The notes below the pieces were generated by a model. The model worked only from the letters and a program-made list of their open reading frames with translations, made no database searches and had not been told where the DNA came from. This document shows, piece by piece, positions 8,157 through 14,480 of a DNA stretch of 40,514 nucleotides. How positions within the stretch are numbered: the stretch's first letter is position 1; the number at the start of each line of letters is the position of its first letter. Position numbers and translations under genes: made by a program. Source of the DNA: JAZQHR01 sp045540695 (GTDB taxonomy: Bacteria > Bacillota > Clostridia > UMGS1810); NCBI GenBank assembly GCA_045540695.1, contig JAZQHR010000039.1, positions 1 through 40,514 on the forward strand, given 5' to 3'.

Positions 8157-9371
8157 CTATTCTGTCAACACTCTTATTTTGCTTATTACTTCGCACGATA
8201 ATGCATTAAGCTTCTCGTTAATATCCTTTTCCTTCATTGCCGATGTAACAAATGCTGTTTCATTTTCATACACCGAAACAAAATCCACACTGCCAAACAA
8301 CTTTTCAATTTTATCTTTTGCATCGGCACAGCTTATTCTTACAAACATTTTAGTTTCACACTCACCGATATCTTTTATAAGCTTTTCATCTGTTCTGTGC
8401 CAGATAATCCATTTATTTTTATCGATATGCTTAACTGCATCGATAACATCTGCCACTACTGCACTGGCTGTAGGAAGCTTTCCTGCCCCTCTGCCGTAAA
8501 ATACCGCATCACCAAGTGCGTTACCCTGAACAAGTATGCCGTTGAACACATCGTCCACATGTGATAACGGATGCTCATTTGAGATAATCATAGGACAAAC
8601 CTTTATATCCACCATATCACCTTCAAATGCTGCATAACCAAGTAGCTTTATTACTGAATCAAGCTTTGATGCATAAGCCACATCTTCAAGTGATATTTTA
8701 GTGATACCTTCTGCACTTACCTGTTTATAGTCAATATGCTTTCCTTTTGCAAGAGAAGCAAGTATACATATCTTTCTGCAGGCATCGTGACCTTCTACAT
8801 CTGCCTCAGGATTTCTCTCGGCATAGCCTTTTTCCTGAGCAGTCTTAAGGGCAGATTCAAAATCCACGCCCTCTTTTATCATCTTTGTAAGGATATAGTT
8901 TGTAGTACCGTTTAGTATACCCACTATTTTATTTATTTCATTTGCTGTAAGACACTGATTAAGTGGTCTAATAATAGGAATACCGCCACCTACGCTGGCT
9001 TCAAAAAGATAATTTACACTATTATCCTTTGCAAGCTGTAATAGCTCATCACCGTATGTAGCAACCAATTCTTTATTTGATGTAACAACGTGTTTTCCGC
9101 TTGCAAGAGCTTTTTTGGTATATGTATAACCAGGCTCAAGACCTCCGATAGTTTCAACGACTACAGAAACCTCATCATCATTTAATATCACATCGAAATT
9201 GTCAACAAAAAGGTGGCTGTCAGGATGATTTGAAAAATCCCTTATATCGAGTATATATTTTATATCAACATCTTCACCGGCATTTACGCTGATGCTTTCG
9301 AAGTTTGTTTTAATTACTTCGTATACACCGGAGCCAACTACTCCAAATCCAATTATAGCAATCTTCGCCAT
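8157..9371 (-). CDS. hom: Homoserine dehydrogenase
   Basis: A 404-residue enzyme reducing aspartate semialdehyde to homoserine. The nucleotide-binding start is MAKIAIIGFGVVGSGVYEV, followed by VVETIGGLEP, the substrate segment GILNGTTNYILTKM and NPEADVEGHDACRK. The last 60 residues (FVRISCADAKDKIEKLFGS...) look like a short ACT-type regulatory tail, suggesting feedback control by threonine. The ATG follows GGAGG. It is the first gene of the hom-thrB-lysC operon, with a consensus promoter 45 bases upstream; the leader is too short for a T-box or peptide attenuator. Confidence 0.96.
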   Translation of the reverse strand: MAKIAIIGFGVVGSGVYEVIKTNFESISVNAGEDVDIKYILDIRDFSNHPDSHLFVDNFDVILNDDEVSVVVETIGGLEPGYTYTKKALASGKHVVTSNKELVATYGDELLQLAKDNSVNYLFEASVGGGIPIIRPLNQCLTANEINKIVGILNGTTNYILTKMIKEGVDFESALKTAQEKGYAERNPEADVEGHDACRKICILASLAKGKHIDYKQVSAEGITKISLEDVAYASKLDSVIKLLGYAAFEGDMVDIKVCPMIISNEHPLSHVDDVFNGILVQGNALGDAVFYGRGAGKLPTASAVVADVIDAVKHIDKNKWIIWHRTDEKLIKDIGECETKMFVRISCADAKDKIEKLFGSVDFVSVYENETAFVTSAMKEKDINEKLNALSCEVISKIRVLTE

Positions 9372-9415
9372 CGAAAAATACCTCCATAGTTTCTCTTGTA
9401 GCTTTTAATTAAATA

Positions 9416-9444
9416 ATTATATCACTTTATGCGAAAAATGTCAA
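9416..9444 (-). promoter_or_regulatory. Sigma-A promoter of hom-thrB-lysC
   Basis: TTGACA (9439-9444) and TATAAT (9416-9421) are separated by exactly 17 bases, a perfect consensus. The predicted start leaves a leader of about 40 bases before the hom ATG. Confidence 0.9.
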
Positions 9445-9460
9445 TTTGTGAGTGCACAAA
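9445..9460. promoter_or_regulatory. Inverted repeat touching the hom -35 box
   Basis: TTTGTG-AGTG-CACAAA is a 6-bp inverted repeat lying directly against the -35 hexamer and 16 bases past the dnaX stop. It could be an operator for the amino-acid operon or a weak hairpin at the end of the dnaX message. It has no adjacent T-run of its own. Confidence 0.35.
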
Positions 9461-9475
9461 CTTTAGCTTAAAACA

Positions 9476-11140
9476 TCACGAATTTTCGTTAATTATATCA
9501 AAAATATCCGATCCGCTGTTTTTTGGACGTTCACCCTTTACTCTGCAGTGAATTTCAGGAAGCACACCAAAGAATGATTCAATATATTTTTTCACTTCGT
9601 CCATAGCGCTTTTAGCTTCTATTTCCTTTTTGACATCAGTATCCTTAAATTCCAATGCCAATGCATCGCCATCGCATACAGGCTTAACATTTATAAGCTT
9701 CACGCATAAAAGCATATTTCTCATTGCAATGCTATCGCAAAACTCGTTCCATCCTGCCACTACCTTAAGCACTTCTTTATTGCCTGATTTGGCGGTTGGC
9801 TTTTCGGATACAATTTCTTCTTTTTTTGTCTGTATTTCAGGTGTATTTATTGCCTGTGTTTCATTTAAAGCAGCATCTTCTTTTACCGCATCCGCAGTTT
9901 GCAAATCGTCATCATACCAAGGCAAATCATCTTCTTCCTTGCTTGGCGAATCGTCAACTGCATTTGTTTCACATACTGCCTGACCTTTAGCCATTGGAAC
10001 GCCATTTTCCAACATCTGTTCAAGCTTTTTAATTCTGTCAAGAAGTGCATCTGTATCCTTGCTAAGATGTGGTTTTGACATTCTTACAAGTGCCACCTCT
10101 ATCATTACTCTCTTTGAAATGGCATACTTAAGATTGTTGTCAAGCTCTGACAAGATATTTATACAATTTAATATCTTCTCATTAGAATATTTTTTTGCTA
10201 TCTCATTTATCACGTCAGCATTTCTGCTGTTTCCTATAAATTTACCGTTTACATTAGCGATAAGAAGCTCGCGGTATACACCAAGCAATGCCTCAGAAAA
10301 TCCATCAAGATTTTTGCCCTCGCCTATAGCGGTTTCAAATATTTCAACTACTCTTGTCAAATCCTCATCTGCTATGCCGTCAGCAAGATTATAAAGCATT
10401 TTATTATCAAGCGTTCCGACAATCTCAACTACATCCTCATACGTAAGGTTATCTGTCTTAAACGAAAGGCATCTGTCCATTATGCTTAGAGAATCACGCA
10501 TTGAGCCGTCACCAAGTGTTGCCACATACTCTACAGCCTCATCGCTTACTGTAAACTTTTCATTTTCAAGTATTACCTTTATTCTGTCGGCGATATCCTT
10601 TACACCGATTGATTTAAAGTCAAAACGCTGACATCTCGATAGTATGGTAGCAGGTATTTTATGCACCTCGGTTGTTGCTAATATAAACACCACGTTTGAT
10701 GGTGGTTCCTCAAGTGTTTTTAAAAGTGCGTTAAATGCACCTGTAGAAAGCATGTGCACCTCGTCTATGATATACACTCTGTACTTTACCACACCCGTAG
10801 AATACTGCACCTGCTCGATGATTTCACGAATATTGTCAACGCCTGTATTTGACGCAGCATCCATTTCTACTACATCAAATATACTTTCATTAAGTATACC
10901 TTTACAATGCTCACACTCATTACACGGATTTCCATTTTGCGGATTTAGACAGTTTATAGCACGGCTGAGTATCTTTGCTGTAGATGTCTTACCTGTACCT
11001 CTTGTTCCCGTAAAAAGGTATGCATGACATATCTTGTCATCTATTATTTCATTTTTTATAGTAGAAGTGATATGCTCCTGACCGATTACATCGTCAAATG
11101 TATCCGGTCTCCACTTTCTGTATAATGCCTGATATGCCAT
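9476..11140 (-). CDS. dnaX: DNA polymerase III subunit gamma/tau
   Basis: A 554-residue AAA+ clamp-loader ATPase that opens and loads the sliding clamp. It starts MAYQALYRKWRPDTFDDVIGQ. Walker A is GTRGTGKTS (about 44-52), then a four-cysteine zinc module (CLNPQNGNPCNECEHC), Walker B-like YIIDEVHMLS and sensor 1 LATTEVHKIP. Past residue 370 comes an acidic low-complexity linker, then a tau-like C-terminal region (WNEFCDSIAMRN...). An A7 run in the frame A-AAA-AAA lies at codons 438-440 (see findings). The SRP RNA gene is immediately upstream, as in Bacillus. I see no clear dnaX promoter; it may be read from the SRP RNA promoter or from within 11141-11230. Confidence 0.95.
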   Translation of the reverse strand: MAYQALYRKWRPDTFDDVIGQEHITSTIKNEIIDDKICHAYLFTGTRGTGKTSTAKILSRAINCLNPQNGNPCNECEHCKGILNESIFDVVEMDAASNTGVDNIREIIEQVQYSTGVVKYRVYIIDEVHMLSTGAFNALLKTLEEPPSNVVFILATTEVHKIPATILSRCQRFDFKSIGVKDIADRIKVILENEKFTVSDEAVEYVATLGDGSMRDSLSIMDRCLSFKTDNLTYEDVVEIVGTLDNKMLYNLADGIADEDLTRVVEIFETAIGEGKNLDGFSEALLGVYRELLIANVNGKFIGNSRNADVINEIAKKYSNEKILNCINILSELDNNLKYAISKRVMIEVALVRMSKPHLSKDTDALLDRIKKLEQMLENGVPMAKGQAVCETNAVDDSPSKEEDDLPWYDDDLQTADAVKEDAALNETQAINTPEIQTKKEEIVSEKPTAKSGNKEVLKVVAGWNEFCDSIAMRNMLLCVKLINVKPVCDGDALALEFKDTDVKKEIEAKSAMDEVKKYIESFFGVLPEIHCRVKGERPKNSGSDIFDIINENS

Positions 11141-11183
11141 ACTAAATTCCTCTTTCTATCGTTTTGTAAAAAAACACTAAATA

Positions 11184-11212
11184 CGGTTCGTCGGAAACCG
11201 CCGAACCCTACA
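11184..11212 (-). repeat. 29-nt palindromic element, copy A
   Basis: Read on the minus strand this begins TGTAGGG and forms the stem GGTTCG / CGAACC (11202-11207 with 11185-11190) around an 11-base loop. It sits in the dnaX leader just after the SRP RNA. The same 29-base framework occurs at 30066-30094 with a different but still fully paired stem. It looks like a REP-type scattered element. Confidence 0.6.
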
Positions 11213-11230
11213 ATATAATTTATTAAAAAA

Positions 11231-11500
11231 AGTCGTACGTTCAAAAATCGAATTACAAAGTGTACGCGTTACAGCATGATAAGCTCAAGCCAGGCACTCT
11301 CGCGGCACATACAACACATCGCTTAAGGCTGCTTGGTTCCCCACCTGACCTGGTTCACGAGATTATATTGCGCAAGACCCAACTCTCAACACCTGTCATA
11401 CTGCACAGACCGTGCAAATAATAACCCTCAAGTTGAACATAACCCTTGCTATAGCGGATTGCAAGTACAGGGCACCGCTACCGCCCCGGCTGTACGACCA
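11231..11500 (-). ncRNA. ffs: Signal recognition particle RNA, long Bacillus type
   Basis: The minus strand holds the SRP domain IV hallmark at about 11325-11360: GGTCAGG, a GGAA tetraloop closed by GG/CC, then AAGCAGCC. The 5' part (GGCGGTAGCGGTGCCCTGTA, then GCAATCCGCTATAGCAAG) is the Alu-type domain of the roughly 270-nt Gram-positive scRNA. The two ends pair as GTCGTAC (11492-11498) with GTACGAC (11232-11238), and the 3' arm runs into seven Ts. Ends are estimated from this closing helix and from the promoter, giving about 270 nt, the length known in Bacillus. It binds Ffh (encoded 1.2 kb away) to target membrane and secreted proteins. Confidence 0.94.
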
Positions 11501-11506
11501 TTATAT

Positions 11507-11535
11507 ATTATACACTATTTAAATGATATTTTCAA
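11507..11535 (-). promoter_or_regulatory. Sigma-A promoter of the SRP RNA gene
   Basis: TTGAAA (11530-11535), a 17-base spacer and TATAAT (11507-11512). The start would be near 11500, matching the 5' end of the closing helix of the RNA. Confidence 0.85.
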
Positions 11536-11553
11536 CAGTTATTTTAATATTTT

Positions 11554-12054
11554 TTAATCCAGCAAGCCTTCCGGAATCTTAACTTTCATATATCCTTCGT
11601 TTACATTAACTTCCTCCACCACTTCTCTAAGTGCAGGAATAAGGATATCCTTTTCTCCTTCTCTGCTTACTACATATACATCATTACTTCCGGTGCTTAT
11701 TACCTCGGTGATTTTTCCTAAAAAAGCTTCACCCTCAAACACCTCAAGACCTATAAGGTCAACCACAAAATACGTGTCATCAGGAAGGTCGTCTATGCTT
11801 TCGCGAAGTACATATACCACCTTGTTTTTTAGCCTTTCAGCATCGTTTACGTCATCTACGCCCTTAAGCTTTATAATAACGCTTGATTTGTGATATTTTA
11901 CACTCTTTATTTCAAACGCCGTACCATCCTCAAGATACAGCTCGGCTATCTCTTCGTATACCTCCGGATAATCTGTCCACGGAGTAATCTTTATTTCGCC
12001 TCTTAGTCCATGAGTATTAACTATTTTTCCTGCTTCCAAGTATTTTTGTGACAT
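11554..12054 (-). CDS. rimM: Ribosome maturation factor RimM
   Basis: A 166-residue protein that helps assemble the 30S head by binding S19. The N-terminal RimM barrel starts YLEAGKIVNTHGLRGEIKI and carries the usual TDYPE; the C-terminal PRC-barrel-like part has FVVDLIGLEVFEG and DILIPALREVVEEVN. A longer frame from a TTG at 12069 exists, but GGGAGG lies within those codons and is the ribosome site for the ATG at 12054. It follows khpA after a hairpin. The usual next genes trmD and rplS are missing here; the SRP RNA promoter follows instead. Confidence 0.95.
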   Translation of the reverse strand: MSQKYLEAGKIVNTHGLRGEIKITPWTDYPEVYEEIAELYLEDGTAFEIKSVKYHKSSVIIKLKGVDDVNDAERLKNKVVYVLRESIDDLPDDTYFVVDLIGLEVFEGEAFLGKITEVISTGSNDVYVVSREGEKDILIPALREVVEEVNVNEGYMKVKIPEGLLD

Positions 12055-12081
12055 AATATTTCCTCCCAACCGATATAAAAC

Positions 12082-12109
12082 AAGCCCACATTAATAATTA
12101 AGTGGGCTT
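12082..12109 (-). terminator. Hairpin between khpA and rimM, possible attenuator
   Basis: AAGCCCAC (12082-12089) pairs with GTGGGCTT (12102-12109), with a further TTAAT/ATTAA inside the loop. On the minus strand it is followed by GTTTTATAT, a weak T-tract. No room for a promoter remains before rimM, so it is more likely a partial terminator or RNA-processing hairpin than a full stop. Confidence 0.6.
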
Positions 12110-12124
12110 ATTTATCAGTTTAAA

Positions 12125-12352
12125 TTATACGATTTCAACAGAAACCTTTTTGTTTTCTTTGCTTGCTGCGGCTTTCATCACAGTTCTGATAGACTTTGCA
12201 ATTCTGCCCTGCTTGCCTATAACCTTACCCATATCATCCTTGTGAACGTGAAGCTCAAGAACAACTGCTCTCTCGCCTTCTTTTTCAACAACTGATACAT
12301 CATCAGGATAGTCAACCAAAGACTTTGCCACAAAAGTAAGAAGTTCTTTCAT
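12125..12352 (-). CDS. khpA: KH-domain RNA-binding protein KhpA
   Basis: Seventy-five residues forming one KH domain with the RNA-binding GKQG loop (VIGKQGRIAKSIRTVMKAAA). KhpA (YlqC) works with KhpB in small-RNA binding and in control of cell division and elongation in Firmicutes. It lies between rpsP and rimM, its conserved place. The start ATG at 12352 follows AGGATTG. Confidence 0.94.
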   Translation of the reverse strand: MKELLTFVAKSLVDYPDDVSVVEKEGERAVVLELHVHKDDMGKVIGKQGRIAKSIRTVMKAAASKENKKVSVEIV

Positions 12353-12387
12353 AATGCAATCCTCCTAAGCGCTCGAAAATCGAAATA

Positions 12388-12630
12388 TTATTTGATTATT
12401 CCGTTTTTCTTAAGTAGAGCTTTAACAGTATCAGTTGGCTGAGCACCGTTACCAAGCCACTTAGTAGCAAGTTCTGCATCGATAGTAACTGTAGCAGGAT
12501 CTGTGTTTGGATCGTAAGTACCGATCTGCTCGATAAATCTGCCATCTCTAGGATATCTTGAATCAGCTACAACAATTCTGTAGAAAGGAGCTTTCTTTGC
12601 ACCCATTCTTTTAAGTCTCATTTTTACCAT
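12388..12630 (-). CDS. rpsP: 30S ribosomal protein S16
   Basis: Eighty residues, the normal S16 length, with the family start VKMRLKRMGAKKAPFYRIVV, ADSRYPRDGRFIEQIGTYDP and the end ALLKKNGIIK. It is a structural protein of the small subunit needed early in 30S assembly. AGGTG precedes the ATG. It lies between ffh and khpA in the conserved block. Confidence 0.97.
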   Translation of the reverse strand: MVKMRLKRMGAKKAPFYRIVVADSRYPRDGRFIEQIGTYDPNTDPATVTIDAELATKWLGNGAQPTDTVKALLKKNGIIK

Positions 12631-12693
12631 TGTAAATTCACCTCACATTTTTAGTATTTATAATAATTTTATAAAAAAGCATTGTATGCTCGT

Positions 12694-14043
12694 TTACCTT
12701 AAAAACCCGCCAAGACCGCCAAGTCCTCGCATAGTTTTCTTCATCATCTTAGGATTTGAAAACTGTTTCATCATCTTCTTCATCTGGTCAAACTGTTTTA
12801 GAAGATTGTTTACATCCTGAATTCTCATACCGCTACCATCAGCAATTCTTTTTCTGCGGCTGGCGTTTATTATATCAGGATTTGCTCTTTCCTTCGCTGT
12901 CATAGACTTTATAATAGCACCTATTCTGTCAAACTGTCTTTCGTCTATGTTTACTCCTGAAAGTGCTTTTTTGTCAATGCCGGGCATCATACCAAGTATA
13001 TCACGAATAGAGCCCATATTTTTCATCTGCTCAAGCTGTTCTAAGTAGTCGTCAAATGTAAATGTTTGCTTTCGCATTTTTTCTTCAAGCTCTAATGCTT
13101 TTTTCTCGTCAAACGCCTGCTGTGCTTTATCTATAAGTGTAAGCACGTCACCCATACCAAGTATTCTCGATGCCATTCTGTCAGGATAGAATATTTCCAA
13201 ATCGGATAATTTTTCTCCCATACCGACATATTTTACAGGTTTACCTGTAACTGCCCTTACAGAAAGAGCCGCACCACCTCGGGTGTCGCCGTCCATCTTG
13301 GTTATAACCACGCCTGATATATCAAGCTTTTCGTTGAACGACTCTGCTACATTTACCGCATCCTGACCTGTCATAGCATCTATTACAAGAAGTATTTCAG
13401 TAGGATTTGTTATCTTCTTAATATTTTCAAGCTCATCCATAAGCTCTTCATTTATATGAAGTCTACCTGCGGTATCAATTATAACGACATCATTGCCGTT
13501 TTTCTCAGCATGCTCTATACTCTTTTTTGCAATATCTACTGCATCGGTGCTTTCATCTATAGAAAATACAGGCACATCTAAACTTGCACCCACTACCTGA
13601 AGCTGTTTCTTAGCCGCAGGACGGTAAACGTCTGCCGCAACAAGCAAAGGTCTTTTGCCCTGTTTTTTAAGCTGACCGCCAATCTTAGCACTTGTAGTAG
13701 TCTTACCTGCACCCTGAAGACCAACCATCATTATAACTGTAGGCGGTTTGGATGCAAAGCGTATTTTCTCAGATTCACCGCCCATAAGTGCGGTAAGCTC
13801 CTCATTTACAATCTTTATAACCTGCTGAGCAGGAGTAAGGCTTTCAAGCACTGATTCGCCAACAGCCTTTTCGGAAACCCTATTTATAAAATCCTTTACA
13901 ACCTTAAAGTTTACATCTGCCTCAAGCAGTGCAAGCTTTACCTCACGCATAGATGCCTTAAGGTCGCTTTCCGATATCTTTCCCTTACCTCTTAATTTTT
14001 TAAAGGTCTGCTGAAGTTTATCTGCTAAATTTTCAAAAGCCAT
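12694..14043 (-). CDS. ffh: Signal recognition particle GTPase Ffh
   Basis: A 449-residue SRP54-type GTPase that binds the SRP RNA and the signal peptide on the ribosome. The N domain covers residues 1-95; the G domain has GLQGAGKTT (108-116), DVYRPAA, DTAGRLH, TKMDGDTRGG and the closing GMGEKLSDLE. The methionine-rich M domain (about 300-449) has the RNA-binding SGMRIQDVNNLLKQF and ends with a glycine-rich GLGGLGGFLR. It follows ylxM by 21 bases and precedes rpsP. Its RNA (11231-11500) and receptor FtsY (17309-18487) are both nearby. Confidence 0.97.
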   Translation of the reverse strand: MAFENLADKLQQTFKKLRGKGKISESDLKASMREVKLALLEADVNFKVVKDFINRVSEKAVGESVLESLTPAQQVIKIVNEELTALMGGESEKIRFASKPPTVIMMVGLQGAGKTTTSAKIGGQLKKQGKRPLLVAADVYRPAAKKQLQVVGASLDVPVFSIDESTDAVDIAKKSIEHAEKNGNDVVIIDTAGRLHINEELMDELENIKKITNPTEILLVIDAMTGQDAVNVAESFNEKLDISGVVITKMDGDTRGGAALSVRAVTGKPVKYVGMGEKLSDLEIFYPDRMASRILGMGDVLTLIDKAQQAFDEKKALELEEKMRKQTFTFDDYLEQLEQMKNMGSIRDILGMMPGIDKKALSGVNIDERQFDRIGAIIKSMTAKERANPDIINASRRKRIADGSGMRIQDVNNLLKQFDQMKKMMKQFSNPKMMKKTMRGLGGLGGFLR

Positions 14044-14064
14044 AATATAATCCCCGACCTTTCT

Positions 14065-14394
14065 CTATATTTCCTCGCTTATTTCATCAAGCAAGCATAT
14101 AACCTTATCTGCATTTTCAAAAGTATCATTTGAAACAATACTTTTTATCTCATCGACCTTTGCCTCGATTATCTTAAATCGCCTTGCAAGCATAAGCTTT
14201 TCCTCAAGCTCAAGAAGGTCTTTTTCGCCACGCTTTATACTATCTCTTACGCCCTGACGGGTAATGCCTACTATCTCTGAAATTTCAGCAAGTGACAAAT
14301 CGTCATTGTAATAAAGCTCCAGTATATCACGCTGTTTTTCACCGAGAGTATTTTTATAAAAATCCAAAAGATAGCTTATTTCCAAATTTTTCAT
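14065..14394 (-). CDS. ylxM: YlxM family DNA-binding protein (UPF0122)
   Basis: A 109-residue helix-turn-helix protein, sigma-region-4-like: KQRDILELYYNDDLSLAEISEIVGITRQGVRDSIKRGEKDL. It is always found just before ffh in Firmicutes and is thought to modulate the SRP pathway, although its exact function is unsettled. The frame can be read back to a TTG at 14427, but that lies in a hairpin; the ATG at 14394 is preceded by GGGGGTG and gives the standard length. It has its own consensus promoter, nested with the terminator of the UPF0182 gene. Confidence 0.93.
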   Translation of the reverse strand: MKNLEISYLLDFYKNTLGEKQRDILELYYNDDLSLAEISEIVGITRQGVRDSIKRGEKDLLELEEKLMLARRFKIIEAKVDEIKSIVSNDTFENADKVICLLDEISEEI

Positions 14395-14414
14395 AAACAC
14401 ACCCCCGAAAGAAA

Positions 14415-14441
14415 AGGTGTAAAGCAAAAAACTTTACACCT
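14415..14441 (-). terminator. Terminator hairpin of UPF0182 gene overlapping the ylxM start region
   Basis: AGGTGTAAAG (14415-14424) pairs perfectly with CTTTACACCT (14432-14441) over a 7-base loop, followed on the minus strand by TTTTCTTTC. It lies just downstream of the -10 box of the ylxM promoter, so a message started there would contain only part of the left arm. Confidence 0.7.
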
Positions 14442-14442
14442 A

Positions 14443-14471
14443 ATTATAGTACTATAATAACAATTTGTCAA
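14443..14471 (-). promoter_or_regulatory. Sigma-A promoter of ylxM-ffh
   Basis: TTGACA (14466-14471), 17 bases, TATAAT (14443-14448): a perfect consensus. The -10 box is half of a perfect 16-base palindrome, ATTATAGTACTATAAT (14443-14458), which could be a protein-binding site. Confidence 0.9.
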
Positions 14472-14480
14472 TAGTTTATT

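Noticed and set aside
9372..9475. T-box or leader-peptide attenuator before hom
   Set aside because: The promoter is only 45 bases from the ATG, leaving no room for a T-box; no leader peptide rich in Thr or Ile is present.
14443..14458. Divergent promoter from the ATTATAGTACTATAAT palindrome
   Set aside because: The plus strand has a TATAAT here, but its only -35-like hexamer (TTTACA) is 14 bases away, and no plus-strand gene follows.
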